DNA of 29,371 nucleotides from Silene noctiflora (Eukaryota; Streptophyta; Magnoliopsida; Caryophyllales; Caryophyllaceae). The notes beneath the pieces are model-generated. The model was not told the DNA's origin and made no database searches. It saw nothing but the letters and a program-made list of their open reading frames with translations. The stretch spans positions 214,337-243,707 of the forward strand of contig VHZZ01000288.1 of the NCBI GenBank assembly GCA_009801015.1, given 5' to 3'. Shown here one piece after another: positions 1 to 9,466 of the stretch. Numbering within the stretch: the stretch's first letter is position 1; each line of letters begins with the position of its first letter. A program made the position numbers and the translations under genes.

Positions 1-157
1 ATACATTATACTACGATTACATTACGATAAAAAAATAATGAGAGGAGTGATAATTTTGTTTTAAAAATATAACGTATATATGTATTGAATAATTAATGTC
101 ACATATTTTTGCATCAATTTGTAAAAATAATATTTCGTATATAAATTTTCTGAACTG

Positions 158-370
158 AATTTATAGGATTTGAACTGAACTTATAGGATCCGAACTGAAC
201 TGAACTTATAGAATCTGAGTTGAACTAAACTTATAGGATCTGAACTGATATGAATTTATAGGATCTAAACTAAACTGAACTTATAGGATCTGAACTGAAC
301 TGAACTGAACTTATATGATCTGAACTGAACTTAAGTTAGGTGACTTTAAGTCCAAAAGAAGATAGCCTTA
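158..370. repeat. Degenerate tandem array, ~20-bp unit, at the end of a Tourist-like element
   Basis: About eight imperfect copies of a unit close to GAACTGAACTTATAGGATCT run head to tail from about 158 to 335. The array is followed by AGTCCAAAAGAAGATAGCCT and then TAA. Reversed, this end resembles the termini of the Tourist/Harbinger-like elements at 1999-2573 and 20364-20558. I therefore read it as the right part of one such element whose interior has expanded. No matching left terminus is visible in the first 157 bases. There is no coding potential. Confidence 0.6.
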
Positions 371-1483
371 ACATTTTACATGGTCTCCCTTGAGACGGAC
401 TATTTTTCGTTTGAAATATTAAGACAGGATTTTGAGATTACTTTATAGCTAAATTAGACATGGTCAAAACAACGGGCCAGTCAAGCTCGCCTCACGGGTC
501 ATTACAAGTCTAGCACGGCCCGGCCCTAACCTGTCTGGCCCACCCTATACACGGGCTGGCTTCGGGTTCTATTTTTAAATCGGCCCGCCCTTTAAGGCAA
601 AAGAAAAAATTAAAAAAATTGATAGGCCCGCCCACAACCCGCCAAAGGCCGGGTCGGGGTAACAATGTAACATCCTCCTGAGTCCGACTGACCCGACCTA
701 ACCCTTTCACGGGCTGCTCCAAAGGCTCGGAAAAAAAAAATCACCACTAGCTGGACCATTATGATCACATTTTACAATAAATGATTTCAAAACCCCGTCT
801 TATTATTTCAGACGGAAATGGTATGCCTGAAACAAAAAAAATTGTTTTAGGAATATAGCACTATAAGAGTAAGACAATAAAATCATTTTACAAAATATTT
901 TTTCATAATTTGATTGTCTCAAGTTAAAAAAAAAAGTTTATGTGTTTTTTATCACGCGGTAACTTGTACACGAATTTCCAAATACTCTTCTTAAATCCTC
1001 ATAAATAATACTCTAAACGATAACTTTAAGAGACGTCTCATTTTGAAAACTACTTTTTCCATTTTTTGATGGTAACTTAATGAGACTCTTTCATCCATAT
1101 ATGCTTCATACATTAGTGATGTACGTATCAATTTTATCGTAAATTTAGACTTCTTTTGTTAATAAATCATTTTAAGTTAAAACATATATACTCACATTAT
1201 TACGTTTGGTATTCTTTCAACATTAAACAACCTAATGGTCTCACAATAAATTTATTATAAAACCGTTTTTTTTAATTATCTACACATTATTCAATTACTT
1301 TATTATTTTTCAATGTTTCATTTACTTGAATTAGAAGTCAAATTGTGTTTTGAGAAGACATAAAACAAGACAAGTAGCATCAAGTATTTCCAAGAATAAT
1401 TATGTTGTAAGCAATTTGCAACCAATAGCATCAAAGTATTTGAGTTTTGGATACATTGCAATTTGCATGCATGTCTAAATTCA
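371..1483. other. Gene-free AT-rich stretch with one GC-rich repeat block
   Basis: No credible coding exon is present. Positions about 470-765 are much richer in G and C than the surroundings, with repeated GGCCC, GCCCG and GACCCG words. Such blocks are common inside degenerate non-autonomous hAT-like elements in plants, but I could not find matched termini or a target duplication here. The rest is AT-rich unique-looking DNA. Confidence 0.5.
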
Positions 1484-1682
1484 CACATTCTCGTACAATA
1501 CGGCGGACACTATCTGTCACAAGCTGAAAACGGATGATGCCTCTCTCATAATATGTAAGTGACACTATTTAGAGTGCTTCATTTTCCCCCCATTTGCCCT
1601 CCTACTTGCCTTATTATGAGTTGGACATTAACCATTTTCAGCTTGTGATTGATAATGTCCATCACAAACAAAACACGCTTGG
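1484..1682. mobile_element. Foldback MITE, GACGGATAGTG family, copy 1
   Basis: This is the most diverged of four copies (others at 4289-4488, 13764-13928 and 16092-16287). The left arm carries CTGTCACAAGCTGAAAACGG and the CTCTCATAATATGTAAGTGA block. The right arm carries CACTTGCC-like and TTATTATGAG words followed by TTTTCAGCTTGTGA. The two arms are near reverse complements around a short CATTTTCCCCC centre. No protein is encoded. The superfamily is unassigned because no clean target duplication is visible. Confidence 0.7.
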
Positions 1683-1998
1683 ATGTAAATTATAGGTAGG
1701 CTAAAAGCCCCCACATTGTTTGTGATTCATATTCGTAGTCTTGTCATAGTATTTTCCTTAAATTTAATGCAAATCAACATCAAAATTAGGTACGTTAAAA
1801 TAATGCTACTTTCTTATTAATTAGTTTCTTCTAAGTTTGAGTTTCTAAGATAATGAAGGATGCGTGAAATGTGAAAATAAAGCTTTTCTAGGTAGTCCAA
1901 CTTTTAAAGGAAGGCACTATTGAAACTAAAACAATAACGACATATCTATAAACACAAATTCTTTTGGGAGTACTAGTTAGTGTGAAGTTACGCAACAA

Positions 1999-2573
1999 TG
2001 TCTCGTTCTTTTGGATTTAATTTTGCTTAAATTTTATAATTTAATTTACAGGAGTTTAATTCTTCAAAATTGAATTTATAAGAGCTTAAATTTACTAAAT
2101 TAACCTTGTTTTTCTAGCTTAATTCCAGTTTAAGTAAGTTCATCTCAGTTCAGTTCAACAATTTTCAGTTCAGTTAAGTTTTATTAATTAAGTTTAGTTC
2201 AATTCAGTTCAACTCCTTTCAGCTTAGAGAAAATGGGAATGAATTGAACTTAACTTTTCAAACTTGAACTTAAACACTGTTTTTTCGGTTGGCGGAAGCT
2301 GAATTGAATTAAATGAACGAACTGAATGGATATGAGCTGATTTGAATTTAATTGAATTGAATGTAGTTGAACTGAACTTATAGAAGTTTAAATTTTCCTA
2401 CTAAACTTACAAGAGCTGAGCTAATAAACTGATAGGAACTGAACTTTTCTAAACTAAACTTATAAAAGCTGAGCTAAATTAACTTATTATCGGAGTTTTA
2501 ACTTTTCTTAACAACTTATAAAAGCTAAATTTAACTTTAAGGTACTTACTTTAAATCTAAAAGAGTTTGTTAA
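1999..2573. mobile_element. Tourist/Harbinger-like MITE with tandem-repeat interior (~575 bp)
   Basis: The left end reads TGTCTCGTTCTTTTGGATTT and the right end, reverse-complemented, reads AACAAACTCTTTTAGATTTA. This is an imperfect terminal inverted repeat resembling the better preserved one at 20364-20558. The interior is mostly degenerate repeats of GAACTGAACTTATAG on one half and TTCAGTTCAG on the other. No ORF is present. Borders are approximate to a few bases. Confidence 0.5.
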
Positions 2574-2696
2574 GTTATGCATTTACCCTTTAATTTTAGT
2601 TGTCATATTCTAAAAGTTTTTACACCATGAATTAGTAAGTTTAAATCAATAAGTATGCTCTTAATTTTTTTTTTTTTTCGCAAATGTGTATTTTGC

Positions 2697-2856
2697 ACAA
2701 GTTAACTCTATACTTTAACAATCCGTCTTAGTTGTGACCACTCACAATTCTCTGTCACTTGTCTTTTTCATTTGCCCTCCCACTTATAAGTTTGTCTCAC
2801 GTCACAAGCTTGTGACGGATTTAGTCCGTCACAAATGAGAATTTGTGATACTTTAA
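2697..2856. mobile_element. MITE with GTCACAAGCTTGTGACGG arm
   Basis: The right end carries CACGTCACAAGCTTGTGACG followed by a second GTCCGTCACAAATGAGAATT block ending in TTGTG. The left arm has a more degraded ATCCGTCTTAGTTGTGACCA. The centre has CATTTGCCCTCCCACTTATA, which resembles the centre of the GACGGATAGTG MITE family. It is a related but shorter variant. Borders are uncertain. Confidence 0.5.
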
Positions 2857-3944
2857 TACCAAAATTTGTTGGTTCCTTCCTTCAATTTTTTTTATTGGTT
2901 GATTGGTTCCGATCATGATGCCAAAATTGTTTTTGTATGTGAATTAGGTTTTTATTAGTGTCCATCCTTTCAAGTTGTATGGCTTTATTTATCCTTGTTC
3001 ATTTAAAGCTTATTCCTAATCATTAATGCATTATGGCTTTAAGCTAGCACATAAGTCAATTTGTGGGACACATCCTATGCATACAAGAATATAGGAATAA
3101 TAATGTATAAAATGTACTTTCTCCCTTTCATTTTTATTCAAATAACCGCATGTTAGCGGAGTTTTCGAAAATTCTACTTAAGTACAACGAAGTTTCAATA
3201 TATTTGTTTTGAATTTGATATAATAAAAGGATATTTTGGAAACAGTTATACTCCAAATTTTTTAAGAAAAGCCATTTTTACAGTACTCATGTCATACAAA
3301 GTTACTCAGTATTTTTTTTATCATATTACTCTATAATACATTTATAAAAGCAGAATACATCAAACCGAGCAATTACCTAGCTGTCGAGAGATTTTAGTAC
3401 AATATATTTAACGTTTCATCTACGATAATTGGGTAACAATCTTTAAACTAAAAATTGACCCATCATGACAACTATACCATGTGATGAATTGGACTAATTA
3501 ACTTGCAAAATATTAGCAACGATCAAATCATACAATCATACATTTTAATTGCATTTATTGTTCTTCATGAAAATAATTAACTTTACAAAAAGTTTAAGAG
3601 ATTTAAACACTTGCATGTTAGTATGCAATTGGTGATCTTATTATTGGATAATAAATCCAAGCTAGCATGTTGACGACGGTCCAAAAATATTAGCTGTACC
3701 ACTTGAAAAGGGTCCCTACCCATTTGAGTTACCAATTGCATGGTTGTATACTTTGTATACGCATGCTTCTTGGATTCGAATCGGATAAGATTACGGGTTG
3801 CGTCACGCTAGTGACTTTGGCTAGCGTGAAACTCTATCCGAGTTTGATCTAGGTCAACTTCAGATCATAACTTATTTTGTATACCATGTTAATTGTTAAA
3901 TATACTTTATATTGAATTATATTTTAAAGTTAAATTCACTCACG
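2857..3944. other. Gene-free AT-rich stretch
   Basis: No coding exon is supported. The segment around 3117-3150 (TTCTCCCTTTCATTTTTATT) looks like one end of a Stowaway-type MITE without a partner. A strong hairpin at 3781-3841 is listed separately. Otherwise I see nothing specific. Confidence 0.4.
3781..3841. repeat. Perfect-core hairpin (inverted repeat)
   Basis: TCACGCTAG (3803-3811) pairs perfectly with CTAGCGTGA (3821-3829) across a 9-base loop. An outer pair TCGGATA (3781-3787) and TATCCGA (3835-3841) flanks it with asymmetric spacing. The likely explanation is the remnant of a small foldback element. There is no nearby gene for it to regulate. Confidence 0.55.
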
Positions 3945-4053
3945 TGAGCCAGCTTAGTTCAATTCAGTAACTTCAAAGTATATTTGGCTTAATTTCACCT
4001 CATTTTTAGTTCAGCTCAACTCAGCTTAGTTCGGTCTAGTTTTGCTCTGTTTA

Positions 4054-4243
4054 GGCCTTGATCTTTTCGGCTTAATTTCAGCTCATTTCCAGCCTACTTC
4101 AGCTTATTTAAGCTCTATTTATCTCAGCAAATTTCGATTAATTTCAGCTTCATTCAGCTCATTTCACTTCAGTTCAACTCAACTCCATTCATCTCAGTTC
4201 AACTTCATTCAGTTCTGTTCAATTCAACCGGGAAAAAAGGACC
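4054..4243. mobile_element. Tourist-like MITE with TTCAGCTCA-rich interior (~190 bp)
   Basis: The left end is TTAGGCCTTGATCTTTTCGG and the reverse complement of the right end is TTAGGTCCTTTTTTCCCGGT, an imperfect terminal inverted repeat. The interior is a degenerate array of TTCAGCTCATTTCAG-like words. These extend leftward to about 3945, so a second fragment may abut it. An open frame across it (4042-4272) encodes only low-complexity Ser/Phe-rich sequence and is not a gene. Confidence 0.55.
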
Positions 4244-4288
4244 TAACAACAATCTTACCTATAAGTTTATAACTACCGTTTTTCATTC

Positions 4289-4488
4289 ACAAATTCTCAT
4301 TGAAGACGGACATTATCCATCACAAGCTGAAGACGGATAGCGTCCCTCTAACAATATACAAGTGACACTATTCATGGGATGCTTCATTTCTCCTGCACTC
4401 GCCCTTCCACTTGCCTTATTATGAGAAAGGCACTATCAATTTTCAGCTTGCGACGGATAATGTATCTCACATGCAAAACCCTTTGTTT
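4289..4488. mobile_element. Foldback MITE, GACGGATAGTG family, copy 2
   Basis: The left arm runs from CACAAATTCTCATTGAAGAC through ATCACAAGCTGAAGACGGAT. The right arm carries TTCAGCTTGCGACGGATAAT and ends near TGCAAAACCCTTTG. The arms are inverted repeats of roughly 60 bases around a centre containing CTTCATTTCTCCTGC. It shares its whole layout with the copies at 1484, 13764 and 16092. No protein is encoded. Confidence 0.75.
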
Positions 4489-4585
4489 TCATTATATTTG
4501 GCGGGTATCGTGATACTCCATTAAGTGCAGTCCCGGTATATGCGCACGCAGCTACATCCTTGCACAGTTGCACGCCACAACTTTT

Positions 4586-4612
4586 ATCTAATTTAATTTA
4601 ATTTAATTTAAT
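4586..4612. repeat. (TTTAA)n microsatellite
   Basis: Four to five uninterrupted copies of the pentanucleotide TTTAA are visible, followed by ATATC. It is a simple sequence repeat with no other signal attached. Confidence 0.7.
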
Positions 4613-4885
4613 ATCAACCATTGATTACATGTGCAAATAATACAAAGTGGAGAAATTGCTGTTAACATTATCGATTCATTAATGCTTTGTGCAATTATTT
4701 CATTTTTTTTTCTAATATTGTTAGTGACATATATGTTATAACTCTAACCATCAGCTTAAGTTTTTGATTGAAATGATTTCTTGACAAAGTACCAGAGCCA
4801 ATGTGACCAAAATGTATGGGGAGAGCTGCAGTTGCATTCGCACTTCAAATCCGACTGGCGTTCGTGTGAGGGAGCGTGCTAGAGT

Positions 4886-5147
4886 CAGGGGCGGACCCAC
4901 CTAGTAGCAAGGGGTGGCGTCCGCTACCCCAAACGTAAAAAAATCGGTTAAGCGTACGAATTTTTGCTACCCTAAATATTGCTAAATAGTAGATAAGTAT
5001 ATATATGCTCATTATAAAAGCAAGAAACATCAAGTGGTTCAGTGGTAAAGGTTTTGGTTTCTACCTAAAGGTCACAGGTTCAATTCCCATAATATGCATA
5101 TTTATTATTTTTGCTACCCCAAATTTTACATTCTGGGTCCGCCCCTG
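4886..5147. mobile_element. Non-autonomous hAT element (262 bp) with 8-bp target duplication
   Basis: The element begins CAGGGGCGGACCCA and ends with the exact reverse complement TGGGTCCGCCCCTG. It is flanked by a perfect 8-bp direct repeat GCTAGAGT at 4878-4885 and 5148-5155. Eight-base target duplications and CAGGG-type termini are characteristic of the hAT superfamily. It encodes no transposase and is therefore a MITE. Its interior contains a tRNA-like Pol III box pair (5035-5087), which is unusual for a DNA transposon. Perfect termini and duplication suggest a fairly recent insertion. Confidence 0.88.
5035..5087 (+). promoter_or_regulatory. tRNA-like Pol III A and B boxes inside the hAT MITE
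   Basis: TGGTTCAGTGG (5035-5045) matches the A-box consensus TRGYNNARNNG at every position. GGTTCAATTCC (5077-5087) matches the B-box GGTTCRANNCC. The 31-base spacing is like that of a tRNA gene. I do not see a full cloverleaf acceptor stem, so this is not a tRNA gene. It is either a SINE head captured by the MITE or a chance derivative. Transcription is not shown. Confidence 0.5.
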
Positions 5148-5315
5148 GCTAGAGTATAAAATCGATATTAAGACTCCAACCGTCAGCTTAACCATTAAAT
5201 TTGAAAGGTAGAATATATAAGCATTTTGTTTGTAGTATTGTTACGTTATTGAACGAGTTCAGTAAGCTCCAAAGATGGTACAATTACAAAAGAAATTAGA
5301 ATTAGAGCTTATGAC

Positions 5316-5470
5316 GAGGATAATGATAAGGCGCAACCGGATGACGCCTAAATTGGATGTCATCCTCTCACATGCATCCATTATTGTGGGGGTCCTAATT
5401 TATTGCATGTGAGAGGGTGACGCCGAGATTGGGTGACATCCGATGACGCCAACTCATTTTCCTTATGACC
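5316..5470. mobile_element. Foldback MITE with ~50-bp arms, GATGACGCC type
   Basis: The left arm contains GGATGACGCC then GATGTCATCCTCTCACATGC. The right arm reverse-complements to GGCGTCATCGGATGTCACCC then GGCGTCACCCTCTCACATGC. The inverted repeat extends outward into AGGATAATG versus AGGAAAATG. The centre is about 25 bases. No clear target duplication could be fixed, so borders are approximate. Confidence 0.65.
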
Positions 5471-5639
5471 ACCATCAGAGAGTTTCAATTTTATTATTAG
5501 GTCAAATCTAATTAAATCGATAAGTGAAAATAAATTCGGATTACATACATCCAATTTTATACCAAAAACATGAAAGAACACAATTTCAGATACACATATA
5601 AATTACAAAGGGACGTATGTATTATCCTGTAAAAAAAAT

Positions 5640-5788
5640 GGGACAATAGGGCACCACTGATTGGTATCATGTCTCGGTATCATCCTCTCATATATAGTCA
5701 TATGTTTTATACATGGCTCGAACATGTTAGATGTGCAAAGGTAACATCAAAACTCGGTATCACCAGATAACACCATCTCATTTACCGT
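5640..5788. mobile_element. Degenerate foldback element next to the TBL copy 1 stop codon
   Basis: GTCTCGGTATCATCCTCTCA on the left and ACTCGGTATCACCAGATAAC on the right recall the words of the neighbouring 5316-5470 element (TCGG, ATCATCCTCTCA). They suggest an older related copy. It lies immediately beyond the stop codon of the leftward gene ending at 5791, so it probably supplies part of that gene's 3' untranslated region. The arms match poorly and the call is tentative. Confidence 0.35.
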
Positions 5789-5790
5789 AA

Positions 5791-8700
5791 TCAATTGCTA
5801 ATGACATGGTGGTGGTGTCTACTCTGAGATTGAGTAAGAAGAACATATAGAAGTTGATTCCAAGTATCAGGAACACCGGGAAGACACCAATGCGAACAAT
5901 CGTTACCACGATCACCATCCGGCCCGTAAATAGACGGGTGCCCGTCTTTTCTTAGTTGGGATAATGCTGTTATGTCTAATAATGTAACCTTTGATGACAA
6001 TCCACGCATTATTTGATATACTACTTGTGTTGGTGCGGGTAACCCGGCCGGGTACGTGGATCCGGATATGGGTATTGTCTCTCCTTTGCAAGTCCCTGAT
6101 GATGTGTTCCATTCACTTGCTCTGAAATAATTAATCCCCATTTTAATGACATTTATAGTTACATTATATATATGAGAAGGGCTCACGATAAGTAGAGGTC
6201 GAAAATAAAATAGGTAAGTAAGTTGATAGAACGCCTTTATAAATGAAAATGAATTTATCGTTAATAGTGGTGATACCGAAATTCATTTTTAAGAATTAAT
6301 GTGGTAATCAACGGGAGCATATAGGACACTACTAAGTTCATTGTTGTATAGTATTCCCGACATGACTATATCGTCTCTAACCAGTGGTGGAGCTAGAGGG
6401 AGGCTAGTAGGGGCGCCCCTTGGTGGTTGAGTTTTTCAAAGTTTTTAGTTAAAATTTCCGAATTTTTTTAAGTGTGCCTTATTTATTATCCGTCTGCCCC
6501 TTTTAAAATTTTTCACCCCCTAAGCTCAAATTCTGGCTCCGTCACTGTCTCTAACCTCATTGATTTTAATTAACATAATTGATCCGTCTTACCAATAGAC
6601 AATTTTGACTAAATTTAACTACTTTACGACTTAAATCCCTATTTTAACGTGTAAATCACACATGCATTTAGTAATCACATGTACAAAATTTGTTATTAAG
6701 ATATAAATTTAACGATCAGTTGTCTAAACCATCAGCTTAAACTCTTGATTGAGACGGTTCTTTCACATATGTAATCTTTACAATATCTCATTGAGGAGGT
6801 TCACATGCATGATATAATTTGGATATAAAATTAAGATATAAATTTAACGACCAGTCCGAATCATCAGCTTAAACTCTTGATTAAGACGGTTTTTTCACGT
6901 ACGTAGTCTTTACAATCTCATTGAGGATCGAAGATTCACATGCATGATATAAATTGGACTGACTATTCCAATCAAGAATCAAATAGTAACACTAAAATCC
7001 AACATAAATAAGCCAAATATAATTATGAACATGATAATATATAATAGCTAAAGAACAAGCAAAGTTTACCTGTAATGTGTAGGGGAGATGTTCTGAAAAA
7101 ATACTTGAGTTTTCTGGCTGTCTGTGTTACTTTTTACCCAATTCGACCATGTTATCATCCCATATTGGTATGCTTTCAATCTATCCATATCCTTGTATAT
7201 CTTACTTCCCTTTTGAATGTAATCCCATCTGAAATCGAAATCGAAACATACTATCAGCTTAACCTTTTGGCAGCATCAGGTATTGTGTCATATGTAACAT
7301 ACTCCGTATTAGACTTGTGAATTGTGATAAATCTGATATATGTACATCTGTTTTAAATGAGAATTTGCGGAAAAAATATACCCGGTTTGTCGGCTACCAA
7401 TATGAACCCACCAATGCCAACTATTAAAGATAAGCAAATCCATGTCTTTCCAAGCATTGCCACCTTGAATAGAATCAAGCTTCAATATCCTCCCAATCTT
7501 GTCTGATACTACATCCACTAAATATGGCGTGCGATATAGCATCACTGAAATATTGTAATCCTGTTAACCACATCAAATTCAACGATCATTCTTATATAAA
7601 ACCGTTTTACAGAAACGTCACTATATAAAACCAAATTTAACTATTTGATATAAAACCAAATTCTTCACTTTTAAACCAGTATAGTATTATGTTTTTCACA
7701 ATATTAGTAAAACTGTCTCACAGAAGAGTAATTGTAATAAAATGTGAACTACCTGAATGAAAAATGTAGCAATGCCTCCTTTGTTAGAGAGGGTATAATC
7801 AGATTGTGGTACGCTTGCATGCAACATGCATGTTAATGACTGCCATTGATCAAGACTTAATGAATCTCCGACGAACATTATTTTCTTCCCTTGAAACTTT
7901 GTTAGAAAATCTTGCCCATCGAAACTGAAAATTAAACAAATATATTATGAAGTTATCATCAACGAAATTATTAACTTCGTCGTGATAACATATATACTCG
8001 AATTTTATTATCTTGTAATTTGCGACGGTTATTAAGATACTAGGATAATGTTATTGTTGTTATTGGAAAAGTCGAATTAAAAGGTAAGTTTTTACGTATA
8101 ATTAATGGTTTAATTTTGGAATTTGTATTTCATTAAATGTTAAAAGTGAGCATGCATGTAAATTAAAATACGACTCTGATCTTTCTGTCTCAGTTAATAG
8201 TTTACATTTGCTTTATTTCTCTCTGATAAAATAACGCAAATGTAAACTATTCACTTAGATAGAGAGAATAGATCTGTGATTATACCAAACAAAAACGTCA
8301 ACTCGATCTTTATAAACGTAAGAGAATACAACAAACTATGATCACGAGTGTCCTCTAAGAATTTATTATTTTCCAAACTAAAATAAAAGAATATTTCCAT
8401 ATTGCTATAAGAAATCAAATTTTTTTAATCTAATCATATTTTGATTAGGCTAATTTCAATATTCATGGATTTGAAGTCGAATTTTACTGATAAATCAATG
8501 ACTATATCAGCTAAACTACGCAAATATACTCAAAAGTATATTTGAAAAAAAATTCAAAACCTTGATAACTCGGTCATGCATTAGTTACCTTGGCAAAGCA
8601 CAATTAGTAGGCTTCCATTGATACTTGAGATAGAGTGAATCGGGTCGACCATTCTTTTGACAATCAAATTCATCGCTAATAAAAGGGCAAATAGAAGCGT

Positions 8701-8797
8701 CATATATGGGAGTATAATCGTCATTATACTCCCAACTTCCGTCGAAAATGTTACAATTAGAAGAACTATCTAATTGTTTACCCTTTATTATTGTTTT

Positions 8798-8844
<47 letters not shown>

Positions 8845-8914
8845 GGTGTGATTTTGCATTGCATTGATGTACAAGTATAATAATAACTATGGCTATAACT
8901 ATATTGTAACCCAT
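5791..8914 (-). CDS. TRICHOME BIREFRINGENCE-LIKE protein, TBL38-43-like (copy 1), 5 exons
   Basis: Predicted wall-polysaccharide O-acetyltransferase family member, acting in the secretory pathway. Exons, in coding order: 8914-8589, 7924-7753, 7560-7382, 7228-7070, 6121-5791. All introns are GT-AG and the frame is continuous for 388 residues, a normal length for this family. Residues 1-20 form a hydrophobic signal or anchor. Residues 25-38 are fourteen consecutive Asn. A PMR5N domain starts at Cys54 (CNIFDGSW). The GDS motif is at 128-130 ([15 protein letters not shown]). The DxxH motif is D353-H356 ([18 protein letters not shown]). Ser, Asp and His of these motifs form the expected catalytic triad. 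The segment GSRQTGWDY differs from GPSQPWDY in the paralogue at 11355-17095. The C-terminus has a His run (HHHH). The natural polysaccharide substrate cannot be told from sequence; an Arabidopsis relative (TBL38) has been reported to act on pectin acetyl groups. Confidence 0.93.
6382..6547. mobile_element. Non-autonomous hAT element (166 bp) in TBL copy 1 intron 4
   Basis: The left end CAGTGGTGGAGCTAGA matches the reverse complement of the right end, CAGTGACGGAGCCAGA, at 13 of 16 positions. A perfect 8-bp direct repeat TCTCTAAC flanks it at 6374-6381 and 6548-6555, the hallmark of hAT insertion. It has no coding capacity. It sits inside the 948-bp fourth intron of the leftward TBL gene, away from both splice sites. 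Confidence 0.85.
6692..6960. repeat. ~130-bp tandem duplication in TBL copy 1 intron 4
   Basis: Two adjacent copies start with TTAAGATATAAATTTAACGA, continue through ATCAGCTTAAACTCTTGATT and GACGGTT, and end with TTCACATGCATGATATAA. The first is about 6692-6828 and the second about 6831-6960. They differ by scattered substitutions and a small indel, so the duplication is not recent. The CATCAGCTTAA word also occurs near 4751 and 5174, which suggests the unit derives from a dispersed repeat, possibly an LTR fragment. Confidence 0.75.
8183..8266. mobile_element. Short Stowaway-like MITE in TBL copy 1 intron 1
   Basis: ATAGTTTACATTTGC (8197-8211) is perfectly inverted as GCAAATGTAAACTAT (8236-8250). 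The outer sequence TCTGTCTCAGTTA faces a degraded AGTGAATCTATCTCTCT-like arm. The CTGTCTCAGTTA end resembles the Stowaway-type element at 18804-19010, so this may be an internally deleted relative. Borders and class are tentative. Confidence 0.5.
8801..8842. repeat. (ATT)14 microsatellite encoding polyasparagine
   Basis: A pure trinucleotide run lies inside exon 1 of the leftward TBL gene. Read on the minus strand it is fourteen AAT codons, giving residues 25-38 as Asn directly after the signal peptide. Length polymorphism here would change protein length without shifting the frame. Confidence 0.95.
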
Positions 8915-9011
8915 AGAATTTTAGAGAAGATAGAATATAGTATGGCTTATAATAAAGTGAAGGTGAAATGAAGAAAAGACAAAGAAAATTGAACCATTGT
9001 TGACACACACA

Positions 9012-9024
9012 CATATATATATAA
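9012..9024 (-). promoter_or_regulatory. Candidate TATA box of TBL copy 1
   Basis: On the minus strand TTATATATATATG lies about 100 bases upstream of the ATG at 8914, a plausible distance for a plant core promoter with a short 5' leader. It also forms part of an AC/AT dinucleotide run, so chance is possible. No transcript start is visible from sequence alone. Confidence 0.4.
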
Positions 9025-9086
9025 GTAGTCAATTAAATAATACACCTTTTATTTGTTTTCTTGTTTTTGGTATAGAATAAAATTAA

Positions 9087-9466
9087 GGATTTTTGTACTC
9101 GATATCCTGATTTTTTTCGAATTTTACGTGGTATTCCTACGTTTTTTAAAATATCAATAGTATCCTTAAAGTTAGTAAGATGCTCTTAGAATACCCAAAT
9201 TACTAAAAATTACGTTTTTAATCAGTTAAATTTTGTAATGAAAATATGTACGATTGAGTACACTAGGTTTATGTTAATGTCATGACAAATTATTGTCGAA
9301 AAATCACTCAAAAATGTATACACTAAACATTTAAAAGAGGTCAATTAAAGAAGTTTGGGTATTTTAAGATGTTTTTATTAAAATCAGGGACCCCCTGATA
9401 TTTTTTAAAAGTGAGGGGTACCACGTACAATTCGAATAAGTATAAGAGTACAATGTAGAAAAATCC
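9087..9466. mobile_element. MITE with ~100-bp terminal inverted repeats (380 bp)
   Basis: The left terminus starts GGATTTTTGTACTC and the reverse complement of the right terminus starts GGATTTTTCTACATTGTACTC. The arms then share TTCGAATTTTACGTGGTA versus TTCGAATTGTACGTGGTA and a TTTAAAATATC versus AAAAAATATC block. They match imperfectly for roughly 100 bases, ending near ATACCCAAA. Long arms hint at a Mutator-like origin, but I cannot find a 9-bp target duplication, so the class is open. It lies between the two TBL genes. Confidence 0.7.

Noticed and set aside
158..340. Regular ~20-bp repeats resembling a CRISPR array
   Set aside because: Units are directly adjacent with no unique spacers, they are degenerate, and the window is plant nuclear DNA. 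It is a minisatellite-like array within a transposon.
510..722. A 70-residue open frame on the minus strand
   Set aside because: It lies in the GC-rich repeat block, has no domain and no splice context. Raised GC content alone explains the open frame.
4042..4272. A 76-residue Ser/Phe-rich open frame
   Set aside because: It is the translation of TTCAGCTCA repeats in a MITE; stop codons are rare in such repeats.
5035..5087. A functional tRNA gene
   Set aside because: Both Pol III boxes match but no seven-base-pair acceptor stem or plausible anticodon arm can be formed, and the segment lies inside a hAT MITE.
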